The notes beneath the pieces were generated by a model. It saw only the letters and a list, made by a program, of their open reading frames with translations. It did not search any database and had not been told where the DNA came from. From assembly GCF_029227915.1 (NCBI RefSeq), contig NC_079887.1, positions 26,349,650 through 26,413,649 on the forward strand: a stretch of DNA of 64,000 nucleotides, in the 5' to 3' direction. Positions 13,415 through 23,534 of the stretch are shown here, piece after piece; within the stretch, counting starts at the first letter, position 1; each line of letters starts with the position of its first letter. Both the position numbers and the translations under genes were made by a program. The DNA is from Hydractinia symbiolongicarpus (taxonomy: Eukaryota; Cnidaria; Hydrozoa; Anthoathecata; Hydractiniidae).

Positions 13415-16400
13415 GAAATGAGTTTACTCCCTGGGTACTTTCTTTGTATACTTTTGACTATACGGGCCAAGCCCCGGATTTACGGGAAAACGCGGGATTT
13501 CATTTGCCGGCGATTAAACCTCTTTCATTAAGCGTGTCATCAAAAATGAAAACATTTTTGAAAACTACAAGTCTCATGCGTTTTAGTGGTGAAAAAATAA
13601 TTTAAAAATCGTTCGGGAAATGAGTTTACTCCCTGGGTACTTTCTTCGTATACTTTTGGCTATACGGGCCAAGCCGGGATTTACGGGAAATCGCGGGTTT
13701 TCGTTTGCCGGCGATTAAACTGCTTTTATTCAGCGTCTCATCAAAAATGAAAACATTTTTGAAAACTACAAGTCTCATGCGTTTTAGTGGTGAAAAAATA
13801 ATTTAAAAACTCGTTCGGGAAATGAGTTTACTCCCTGGGTACTTTCTTTGTATACTTTTGACTATACGGGCCAAGCCGGGATTTACGGGAAATCGCGGAT
13901 TTTCGTTTGCCGGCGATTAAACTTCTTTTATACAGCGTCCCATCAAAAATGAAAACATTTTTGAAAAATAAAATTCTCATGCGTTTTAGTGGTGAAAAAA
14001 TAATTTAAAAAATCGTTCGGGAATTGAGTTTACTCCCTGGGTACTTTCTTTGTATACTTTTGACTATACGGGCCGAGTCCGGGATTTACGGGAAATCGCG
14101 GATTTTCGTTTGCCGGCGATTAAACTTCTTTTATACAGCGTCCCATCAAATATGAAAATATTTTTGAAAACTACAAGTCTCATGCGTTTAGTGGTAAAAA
14201 AATAATATAAAAAATCGTTCGGGAAATGAGTTTACTCCCTGGGTACTTTCTTTGTATACTTTTGACTATACGGGCCAAGCCCGGGATTTACGGGAAATCG
14301 CGGGTTTTCGTTTGCCGGCGATTAAACTTCTTTTATTCAGCGTCTCATCAAAAATGAAAACATTTTTAAAAACTACAAGTCTTATGCGTTTTAGTGGTGA
14401 AAAAATATTTTAAAAAATCGTTCTGGAAATGAGTTTACTCCCTGGGTACTTTTTTGTATACTTTTGACTATACGGGCCGAGTCCAGGATTTACGGGAAAT
14501 CGCAGGTTTTCGTTTGCCGGCGATTAAACTTCTTTTATTCAGCGTCTCATCAAAAATAAAAACATTTTTAAAAACTACAAGTCTCATGCGTTTTAGTGGT
14601 AAAATAATAATTTAAAAATTCGTTTGGGAAATGAGTTTACTCCCTGGGTACTTTCTTTGTATACTTTTGACTATACGGGCCGAGTCCAGGATTTACGGGA
14701 AATCGCAGGTTTTCGTTTGCCGGCGATTAAACTTCTTTTATTCAGCGTCTCATCAAAAATGAAAACATTTTTAAAAACTACAAGTCTTATGCGTTTTAGT
14801 GGTGAAAATATAATTTAAAAAATTGTTCTGGAAATGAGTTTACTCTCAGGGTACTTTCTTTGTATACATTCGACTATACGTGCCAAGCCCGGGATTTACG
14901 GGAAATCGCGGGTTTTCGTTTGCCGGCGATTAAACTGCTTTTATTCAGCGTTCACAAAAATGAAAACATTCTTGAAAACTACAAGTCTCATGCGTTTTAG
15001 TGGTGAAATAATAATTTAAAAAATCGTTTGGGAAATGAGTTTACTCCCTGGGTACTTTCTTTGTATACTTTTGACTATACGGGCCGAGTCCAGGATTTGC
15101 GGGAAATCGCAGGTTTTTGTTTGCCGGCGATTAAACTTCTTTTATTCAGCGTCCCATCAGAAATGAAAACATTTTTAAAAACTACAAGTTTCATGCGTTT
15201 TGGTGGTGAAAAAATAATTTAAAAAATCGTTCGGGAAATGAGTTTACTCCCTGGGTACTTTCTTTGTATACTTTTGACTATACGGGCCAAGCCCCGGATT
15301 TACGGGAAAACGCGGGATTTCATTTGCCGGCGATTAAACCTCTTTCATTAAGCGTGTCATCAAAAATGAAAACATTTTTGAAAACTACAAGTCTCATGCG
15401 TTTTAGTGGTGAAAAAATAATTTAAAAAATCGTTCGGGAAATGAGTTTACTCCCTGGGTACTTTCTTTGTATACTTTTGACTATACGGGCCAAGCCGGGA
15501 TTTACGGGAAATCGCGGGTTTTCGTTTGCCGGCGATTAAACTGCTTTTATTCAGCGTCTCATCAAAAATGAAAACATTTTTGAAAACTACAAGTCTCATG
15601 CGTTTTAGTGGTGAAAAAATAATTTAAAAACTCGTTCGGGAAATGAGTTTACTCCCTGGGTACTTTCTTTGTATACTTTTGACTATACGGGCCAAGCCGG
15701 GATTTACGGGAAATCGCGGGTTTTCGTTTGCCGGCGATTAAACTTCTTTTATTCAGCGTCTCATCAAAAATGAAAACATTTTTAAAAACTACAAGTCTGA
15801 TGCGTTTTAGTGGTGAAAAAATAATTTAAAAAATCGTTCTGGAAATGTGTTTACTCACAGGATACTTTCTTTGTATACTTTTGACTATACGGGCCGAGTC
15901 CGGGATTTACGGAAAATCGCGGATTTTCGTTTGCCGGCGATTAAACTTCTTTTATTCAGCGTCTCATCAAAAATGAAAACATTTTTAAAAACTACAAGAC
16001 TGATGCGTTTTAGTGGTGAAAAAATAATTTAAAAAATCGTTCTGGAAATGAGTTTACTCACAGGGTACTTTCTTTGTATACATTCGACTATACGGGCCAA
16101 GCCCAGGATTTACGGGAAATCGCGGGTTTTCGTTTTCCGGCGATTAAACCTCTTTCATTAGGCGTCTCATCAAAAATGAAAACATTTTTAAAAACTACAA
16201 GTCTCATGCGTTTTAGTGGTGAAAAAAAAATTTAAAAAATCGTTCGGGAAATGAGTTTACTCCCTGGGTACTTTCTTTGTATACATTTGACTATACGGGC
16301 CAAGCCCCGGATTTACGGGAAAACGCGGGATTTCGTTTGCCGGCGATTAAACCTCTTTCATTAAGCGTCTCATCAAAAATGAAAACATTTTTGAAAACTA

Positions 16401-16857
16401 CAAGTCTCATGGGCTTTAGTGGTGAAAAAATAATTTAAAAAATCGTTCGGGAAATGAGTTTACTCCCTGGGTACTTTCTTTGTATACTTTTGACTATACG
16501 GGCCGAGTCCGGTATTTACGGGAAATCGCAGATTTTCGTTTGCCGGCGATTAAACTTCTTTTATACAGCGTCCCATCAAAAATGAAAACATTTTTAAAAA
16601 CTACAAGTCTTATGCGTTTTAGTGGTGAAAAAATAATTTAAAAAATCGTTCGGGAATTGAGTTTACTCCCTGGGTACTTTCTTTGTATACTTTTGACTAT
16701 ACGGGCCGAGTCCGGGATTTACGGGAAATCGCGGATTTTCGTTTGCCGGCGATTAAACCTCTTTCATTAGGCGTCTCATCAAAAATGAAAACATTTTTAA
16801 AAACTACAAGTCTCATGCGTTTTAGTGGTGAAAAAAAAAATTTAAAAAATCGTTCGG
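13415..16857 (+). repeat. HOR II, copy 2 (17 monomers, 3443 bp)
   Basis: A full-length tandem copy of 9972-13414, with very few differences by eye. One is AAACGCGG near 13490 where copy 1 has AAACACGG near 10047; another is GGGCCAAG near 15487 where copy 1 has GGGCAAAG near 12051. The last three monomers (16248-16857) are repeated again immediately downstream. Confidence 0.92.
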
Positions 16858-17466
16858 GAAATGAGTTTACTCCCTGGGTACTTTCTTTGTATACATTTGA
16901 CTATACGGGCCAAGCCCCGGATTTACGGGAAAACGCGGGATTTCGTTTGCCGGCGATTAAACCTCTTTCATTAAGCGTCTCATCAAAAATGAAAACATTT
17001 TTGAAAACTACAAGTCTCATGGGCTTTAGTGGTGAAAAAATAATTTAAAAAATCGTTCGGGAAATGAGTTTACTCCCTGGGTACTTTCTTTGTATACTTT
17101 TGACTATACGGGCCGAGTCCGGTATTTACGGGAAATCGCAGATTTTCGTTTGCCGGCGATTAAACTTCTTTTATACAGCGTCCCATCAAAAATGAAAACA
17201 TTTTTAAAAACTACAAGTCTTATGCGTTTTAGTGGTGAAAAAATAATTTAAAAAATCGTTCTGGAAATGAGTTTACTCCCTGGGTACTTTCTTTGTATAC
17301 TTTTGACTATACGGGCCCAGTCCAGGATTTACGGGAAATCGCAGGTTTTCGTTTGCCGGCGATTAAACTGCTTTTATTCAGCGTCTCATCAAAAATGAAA
17401 ACATTTTTGAAAACTACAAGTCTCATGCGTTTTAGTGGTGAAAAAATAATTTAAAAAATCGTTCGG
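16858..17466 (+). repeat. Back-step insertion of three monomers inside HOR II
   Basis: The first two monomers (16858-17263) repeat 16248-16657 at an offset of 610 bp: CATTTGAC with GCCCCGG and ATGGGCTTTAGTGG, then GTCCGGTATTTACG with CCCATCAAAAATG. A third, type A/F monomer with the private GGGCCCAGTCC (near 17315) leads into the next copy. Because of this insertion HOR II copy 3 is offset by 4052 bp from copy 2 (3443 plus 609). Confidence 0.85.
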
Positions 17467-18274
17467 GAAATGAGTTTACTCCCTGGGTACTTTCTTTGTA
17501 TACTTTTGACTATACGGGCCAAGCCCCGGATTTACGGGAAAACGCGGGATTTCATTTGCCGGCGATTAAACCTCTTTCATTAAGCGTGTCATCAAAAATG
17601 AAAACATTTTTGAAAACTACAACTCTCATGCGTTTTAGTGGTGAAAAAATAATTTAAAAATCGTTCGGGAAATGAGTTTACTCCCTGGGTACTTTCTTCG
17701 TATACTTTTGACTATACGGGCCAAGCCGGGATTTACGGGAAATCGCGGGTTTTCGTTTGCCGGCAATTAAACTGCTTTTATTCAGCGTCTCATCAAAAAT
17801 GAAAACATTTTTGAAAACTACAAGTCTCATGCGTTTTAGTGGTGAAAAAATAATTTAAAAACTCGTTCGGGAAATGAGTTTACTCCCTGGGTACTTTCTT
17901 TGTATACTTTTGACTATACGGGCCAAGCCGGGATTTACGGGAAATCGCGGATTTTCGTTTGCCGGCGATTAAACTTCTTTTATACAGCGTCCCATCAAAA
18001 ATGAAAACATTTTTGAAAAATAAAATTCTCATGCGTTTTAGTGGTGAAAAAATAATTTAAAAAATCGTTCGGGAATTGAGTTTACTCCCTGGGTACTTTC
18101 TTTGTATACTTTTGACTATACGGGCCGAGTCCGGGATTTACGGGAAATCGCGGATTTTCGTTTGCCGGCGATTAAACTTCTTTTATACAGCGTCCCATCA
18201 AATATGAAAATATTTTTGAAAACTACAAGTCTCATGCGTTTAGTGGTAAAAAAATAATATAAAAAATCGTTCGG
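17467..18274 (+). repeat. HOR II, copy 3, left part (4 monomers)
   Basis: It matches 13415-14222 at an offset of 4052: CATTTGCCGG with GTGTCATC, TTTCTTCGTATAC (near 17693), AACTCGTTCGG, and the GAATTGAG type D monomer with a GTTTAGTGG tail (18073-18274). The copy is then interrupted by the dimer amplification and resumes at 19488. Confidence 0.88.
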
Positions 18275-19487
18275 GAAATGATTTTGCTCCCTGGGTACTT
18301 TCTTTGTATACTTTTGACTATACGGGCCAAGCCCGGGATTTACGGGAAATCGCGGGTTTTCGTTTGCCGGCGATTAAACTTCTTTTATTCAGCGTCTCAT
18401 CAAAAATGAAAACATTTTTAAAAACTACAAGTCTTATGCGTTTTAGTGGTGAAAAAATAATTTAAAAAATCGTTCTGGAAATGAGTTTACTCCCTGGGTA
18501 CTTTTTTGTATACTTTTGACTATACGGGCCGAGTCCAGGATTTACGGGAAATCGCAGGTTTTCGTTTGCCGGCGATTAAACTTCTTTTATTCAGCGTCTC
18601 ATCAAAAATGAAAACATTTTTGAAAACTACAAGTCTCATGCGTTTAGTGGTAAAAAAATAATATAAAAAATCGTTCGGGAAATGATTTTGCTCCCTGGGT
18701 ACTTTCTTTGTATACTTTTGACTATACGGGCCAAGCCCGGGATTTACGGGAAATCGCGGGTTTTCGTTTGCCGGCGATTAAACTTCTTTTATTCAGCGTC
18801 TCATCAAAAATGAAAACATTTTTAAAAACTACAAGTCTTATGCGTTTTAGTGGTGAAAAAATAATTTAAAAAATCGTTCTGGAAATGAGTTTACTCCCTG
18901 GGTACTTTTTTGTATACTTTTGACTATACGGGCCGAGTCCAGGATTTACGGGAAATCGCAGGTTTTCGTTTGCCGGCGATTAAACTTCTTTTATTCAGCG
19001 TCTCATCAAAAATGAAAACATTTTTGAAAACTACAAGTCTCATGCGTTTAGTGGTAAAAAAATAATATAAAAAATCGTTCGGGAAATGATTTTGCTCCCT
19101 GGGTACTTTCTTTGTATACTTTTGACTATACGGGCCAAGCCCGGGATTTACGGGAAATCGCGGGTTTTCGTTTGCCGGCGATTAAACTTCTTTTATTCAG
19201 CGTCTCATCAAAAATGAAAACATTTTTAAAAACTACAAGTCTTATGCGTTTTAGTGGTGAAAAAATAATTTAAAAAATCGTTCTGGAAATGAGTTTACTC
19301 CCTGGGTACTTTTTTGTATACTTTTGACTATACGGGCCGAGTCCAGGATTTACGGGAAATCGCAGGTTTTCGTTTGCCGGCGATTAAACTTCTTTTATTC
19401 AGCGTCTCATCAAAAATAAAAACATTTTTAAAAACTACAAGTCTCATGCGTTTTAGTGGTAAAATAATAATTTAAAAATTCGTTTGG
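18275..19487 (+). repeat. Dimer (type E + F) in three tandem copies, 404/404/405 bp
   Basis: The copies are 18275-18678, 18679-19082 and 19083-19487. Each has a type E monomer with the private GATTTTGCTCCC and a type F monomer with the shortened TACTTTTTTGTATAC. The first two F monomers end in a type D tail (GCGTTTAGTGGTAAAA), while the third ends in the ATAAAAACATTTTT and GGTAAAATAATAA tail seen in HOR II copies 1 and 2. The D tail explains the jump back to E: exchange between a D and an F monomer two places apart. Parent copies have this dimer once. Confidence 0.9.
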
Positions 19488-20125
19488 GAAATGAGTTTAC
19501 TCCCTGGGTACTTTCTTTGTATACTTTTGACTATACGGGCCGAGTCCAGGATTTACGGGAAATCGCAGGTTTTCGTTTGCCGGCGATTAAACTTCTTTTA
19601 TTCAGCGTCTCATCAAAAATGAAAACATTTTTAAAAACTACAAGTCTTATGCGTTTTAGTTGTGAAAAAATAATTTAAAAAATTGTTCTGGAAATGAGTT
19701 TACTCTCAGGGTACTTTCTTTGTATACATTCGACTATACGTGCCAAGCCCGGGATTTACGGGAAATCGCGGGTTTTCGTTTGCCGGCGATTAAACTGCTT
19801 TTATTCAGCGTTCACAAAAATGAAAACATTCTTGAAAACTACAAGTCTCATGCGTTTTAGTGGTGAAATAATAATTTAAAAAATCGTTTGGGAAATGAGT
19901 TTACTCCCTGGGTACTTTCTTTGTATACTTTTGACTATACGGGCCGAGTCCAGGATTTGCGGGAAATCGCAGGTTTTTGTTTGCCGGCGATTAAACTTCT
20001 TTTATTCAGCGTCCCATCAGAAATGAAAACATTTTTAAAAACTACAAGTCTCATGCGTTTTGGTGGTGAAAAAATAATTTAAAAAATCGTTCGGGAAATG
20101 AGTTTACTCCCCGGGTACTTTCTTT

Positions 20126-20143
20126 GTATACTTTTGACTATAC
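20126..20143. other. Dyad GTATA...TATAC in monomer (recurs in nearly all copies)
   Basis: GTATA-CTTTTGAC-TATAC is a 5-bp inverted repeat with an 8-base loop, and the first half also forms the palindrome GTATAC. The same bases occur in nearly every monomer. C and K types change the loop to CATTCGAC and keep both arms. A few monomers break an arm, for example GGATAC near 3921 and 7161. Short dyads of this kind are frequent in satellites; no protein-binding role is shown. Confidence 0.7.
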
Positions 20144-20155
20144 GGGCCAAGCCGG

Positions 20156-20170
20156 GATTTACGGGAAATC
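20156..20170. other. Dyad GATTT-ACGGG-AAATC and its variable loop
   Basis: Arms GATTT and AAATC are perfect reverse complements around a 5-base loop, ACGGG. Across the array the loop is the main place where length varies: ACGGG (5), AGGG (4, type A monomers) and AGG (3, for example near 110 and 2950), while the arms mostly stay intact. In type E monomers an overlapping alternative pairing CCCG...CGGG is also possible. Confidence 0.7.
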
Positions 20171-20220
20171 GCGGGTTTTCGTTTGCCGGCGATTAAACTT
20201 CTTTTATTCAGCGTCTCATC

Positions 20221-20290
20221 AAAAATGAAAACATTTTTAAAAACTACAAGTCTTATGCGTTTTAGTGGTGAAAAAATAATTTAAAAAATC
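20221..20290. other. A/T-tract half of the monomer
   Basis: This half holds A5, A4, T5 and A5 tracts close together (20221-20244) and then two A6 tracts separated by TAATTT (20274-20288). Runs of A and T this dense often give intrinsically curved or nucleosome-positioning DNA. The other half of the monomer is richer in G+C and CpG, so each monomer alternates a GC-rich and an AT-rich half. Confidence 0.6.
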
Positions 20291-20296
20291 GTTCTG

Positions 20297-21105
20297 GAAA
20301 TGAGTTTACTCCCTGGGTACTTTCTTTGTATACTTTTGACTATACGGGCCGAGTCCAGGATTTACGGGAAATCGCAGGTTTTCGTTTGCCGGCGATTAAA
20401 CTTCTTTTATTCAGCGTCTCATCAAAAATGAAAACATTTTTAAAAACTACAAGTCTTATGCGTTTTAGTGGTGAAAAAATAATTTAAAAAATTGTTCTGG
20501 AAATGAGTTTACTCTCAGGGTACTTTCTTTGTATACATTCGACTATACGTGCCAAGCCCGGGATTTACGGGAAATTGCGGGTTTTCGTTTGCCGGCGATT
20601 AAACTGCTTTTATTCAGCGTTCACAAAAATGAAAACATTCTTGAAAACTACAAGTCTCATGCGTTTTAGTGGTGAAATAATGATTTAAAAAATCGTTTGG
20701 GAAATGAGTTTACTCCCTGGGTACTTTCTTTGTATACTTTTGACTATACGGGCCGAGTCCAGGATTTGCGGGAAATCGCAGGTTTTCGTTTGCCGGCGAT
20801 TAAACTTCTTTTATTCAGCGTCCCATCAGAAATGAAAACATTTTTAAAAACTACAAGTCTCATGCGTTTTAGTGGTGAAAAAATAATTTAAAAAATCGTT
20901 CGGGAAATGAGTTTACTCCCCGGGTACTTTCTTTGTATACTTTTGACTATACGGGCCAAGCCGGGATTTACGGGAAATCGCGGGTTTTCGTTTGCCGGCG
21001 ATTAAACTTCTTTTATTCAGCGTCTCATCAAAAATGAAAACATTTTTAAAAACTACAAGTCTTATGCGTTTTAGTGGTGAAAATATAATTTAAAAAATCG
21101 TTCTG
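20297..21105 (+). repeat. 4-mer block [F-K-H-B], copy 2 (809 bp)
   Basis: A tandem copy of 19488-20296 at an offset of 809. Small differences include AAATTGCGGG (near 20573), GTGAAATAATGA (near 20672) and AGTGGTG in place of AGTTGTG in the F monomer. Confidence 0.87.
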
Positions 21106-21712
21106 GAAATGAGTTTACTCCCTGGGTACTTTCTTTCTATACTTTTGACTATACGGGTCGAGTCCGGGATTTAGGGAAATCGCAGGTTTTCGATTGCCGG
21201 CGATTAAACTGCTTTTATTTAGCGTCTCATCAAAAATGAAAACATTTTTGACAACTACAAGTATCATGCGTTTTAGTGGTGAAAAAATAATATAAAAAAT
21301 CGTTCGGGAAATGAGTTTACTCCCTGGGTACTTTCTTTGTATACTTTTGACTATACGGGCCGAGTCCAGGATTTGCGGGAAATCGCAGGTTTTCGTTTGC
21401 CGGCGATTAAACTTTTTTTATTCAGCGTCCCATCAGAAATGAAAACATTTTTAAAAACTACAAGTCTCATGCGTTTTAGTGGTGAAAAAATAATTTAAAA
21501 AATCGTTCGGGAAATGAGTTTACTCCCGGGGTACTTTCTTTGTATACTTTTGACTATACGGGCCAAGCCGGGATTTACGGGAAATCGCGGGTTTTCGTTT
21601 GCCGGCGATTAAACTTCTTTTATTCAGCGTCTCATCAAAAATGAAAACATTTTTAAAAACTACAAGTCTTATGCGTTTTAGTGGTGAAAATATAATTTAA
21701 AAAATCGTTCTG
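21106..21712 (+). repeat. 3-mer block [A-H-B] (607 bp)
   Basis: The A monomer has GGGTCGAGTCC, TCGATTGCCGG, TTGACAACTAC and AAGTATCATG. The next has GATTTGCGGG and CCCATCAGAAATG, and the third is type B with ACTCCCGGGG. The same unusual A monomer starts again 607 bp later (21713), so a trimer has duplicated at least in part. Confidence 0.83.
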
Positions 21713-22722
21713 GAAATGAGTTTACTCCCTGGGTACTTTCTTTGTATACTTTTGACTATACGGGTCGAGTCCGGGATTTAGGGAAATCGCAGGTTTTCGA
21801 TTGCCGGCGATTAAACTGCTTTTATTCAGCGTCTCATCAAAAATGAAAACATTTTTGACAACTACAAGTATCATGCGTTTTAGTGGTGAAAAAATAATAT
21901 AAAAAATCGTTCGGGAAATGAGTTTACTCCCTGGGTACTTTCTTTGTATACTTTTGACTATACGGGCCAAGCCGGAATTTACGGGAAATCGCGGGTTTTC
22001 GTTTGCCGGCGATTAAACTTCTTTTATTCAGCGTCTCATCAAAAATGAAAACATTTTTAAAAACTACAAGTCTGATGCGTTTTATTGGTGAAAAAATAAT
22101 TTAAAAAATCGTTCTGGAAATGAGTTTACTCACAGGATACTTTATTTGTATACATTCGACTATACGGGCCAAGCCGGGATTTACGGGAAATCGCGGGTTT
22201 TCGTTTTCCGGCGATTAAACCTCTTTCATTAAGCGTCTCATCAAAAATAAAAACATTTTTAAAAACTACAAGTCTCATGCGTTTTAGTGGTGAAAAAAAA
22301 ATTTAAAAAATAGTTCGGGAAATGAGTTTACTCCCTGGGTACTTTCTTTGTATACATTAGACTATACGGGCCAAGCCCCGGATTACGGGAAAACGCGGGA
22401 TTTCGTTTGCCGGCGATTAAACTGCTTTTATTCAGCGTCTCATCAAAAATGAAAACTTTTTTGAAAACTACAAGTCTCATGCGTTTTAGTGGTGAAAAAA
22501 TAATTTAAAAAATCGTTCGGGAAATGAGTTTACTCCCTGGGTACTTTCTTTGTATACTTTTGACTATAAGGGCCAAGCTGGGATTTATGGGAAATCGCGG
22601 GTTTTCGTTTGCCGGCGATTAAACTTCTTTTATTCAGCGTCTCATCAAAAATGAAAACATTTTTAAAAACTACAAGTCTCATGCGTTTTAGTGGTGAAAG
22701 TATAATTTAAAAAATCGTTCTG
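21713..22722 (+). repeat. 5-mer block [A-B-C1-C2-B], copy 1 (1010 bp)
   Basis: Marks are AAGTATCATG, CCGGAATTTACG (near 21972), ACTCACAGGATAC with CATTCGAC, AATAGTTCGGG (near 22309) with GCCCCGG, and GGGCCAAGCTGGG. The A monomer is shared with the preceding trimer. The order repeats at an offset of 1010-1011 from 22723. Confidence 0.84.
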
Positions 22723-23534
22723 GAAATGAGTTTATTCCCTGGGTACTTTCTTTGTATACTTTTGACTATACGGGCCGAGTCCGGGATTTAGGGAAATCGC
22801 AGGTTTTCCTTTGCCGGCGATTAAACTGCTTTTATTCAGCGTCTCATCAAAAATGAAAACATTTTTGACAACTACAAGTATCATGCGTTTTAGTGGTGAA
22901 AAAATAATTTAAAAAATCGTTCGGGAAATGAGTTTACTCCCTGGGTACCTTCTTTGTATACTTTTGACTATACGGGCCAAGCCGGAATTTACGGGAAATC
23001 GCGGGTTTTCGTTTGCCGGCGATTAAACTTCTTTTATTCAGCGTCTCATCAAAAATGAAAACATTTTTAAAAACTACAAGTCTGATGCGTTTTAGTGGTG
23101 AAAAAATAATTTAAAAAATCGTTCTGGAAATGAGTTTACTCACAGGATACTTTCTTTGTATACATTCGACTATACGGGCCAAGCCCGGGATTTACGGGAA
23201 ATCGCGGATTTTCGTTTTCCGGCGATTAAACCTCTTTCATTAAGCGTCTCATCAAAAATAAAAACATTTTTAAAAACTACAAGTCTCATGCGTTTTAGTG
23301 GTGAAAAAAAAATTTAAAAAATAGTTCGGGAAATGAGTTTACTCCCTGGGTACTTTCTTTGTATACATTCGACTATACGGGACAAGCCCCGGATTTACGG
23401 GAAAAAGCGCGGGATTTCGTTTGCCGGCGATTAAACCTCTTTCATTAAGCGTCTCATCAAAAATGAAAACATTTTTGAAAACTACAAGTCTCATGCGTTT
23501 TAGTGGTGAAAAAATAATTTAAAAAATCGTTCGG
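22723..23534 (+). repeat. 5-mer block, copy 2 (4 of 5 monomers)
   Basis: It repeats A-B-C1-C2 of the preceding block: AAGTATCATG near 22877, CCGGAATTTACG near 22982, AATAGTTCGGG near 23320. Instead of the fifth monomer it runs into the type D monomer that opens the next higher-order region. The C2 monomer has an extra AG in GAAAAAGCGCGGG (near 23401). Confidence 0.83.

Larger units (their letters stand above)
19488..20296 (+). repeat. 4-mer block [F-K-H-B], copy 1 (809 bp), end of HOR II copy 3
   Basis: The first three monomers continue HOR II copy 3 (matching 14628 onward at an offset of 4860): F, then the CTCAGG/GTTCACAAAA monomer, then the GATTTGCGGG monomer. The fourth is a type B monomer not in the parental order. 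The set is repeated next door. Confidence 0.87.
20095..20296 (+). repeat. Representative monomer (type B, 202 bp)
   Basis: A consensus-like monomer given as a reference for the landmarks. It runs from GAAATGAG at its left end to the T-C-T/C-G-G run just before the next GAAATGAG. It contains the GTATAC...TATAC dyad (20126-20143), the GATTT/AAATC dyad (20156-20170), the GCCGGC palindrome (20185-20190), an A/T-tract cluster (20221-20244) and a second A-tract pair (20270-20290). Its own variant is CCCCGGG in place of the usual CCCTGGG. The length is close to a nucleosome repeat length, common for satellites. Confidence 0.9.

Noticed and set aside
13240-13605. Longest open reading frame (121 codons) spanning two monomers
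   Set aside because: It starts at TTG and arises where two monomers happen to stay in frame. The same peptide restarts throughout the array in different frames because the 202-203 bp period is not a multiple of three. Single-base indels between monomers are tolerated everywhere, so there is no sign of protein-level selection.
20095-20150. Promoter-like TATAC and TTGACTATAC strings resembling bacterial -35/-10 elements
   Set aside because: They occur in every monomer of a eukaryote-style satellite, with spacing unlike a promoter and no gene downstream.
21722-21970. Reverse-strand open frames of about 65-82 codons
   Set aside because: They are antisense shadows of the same monomer, present only where point changes remove stops.
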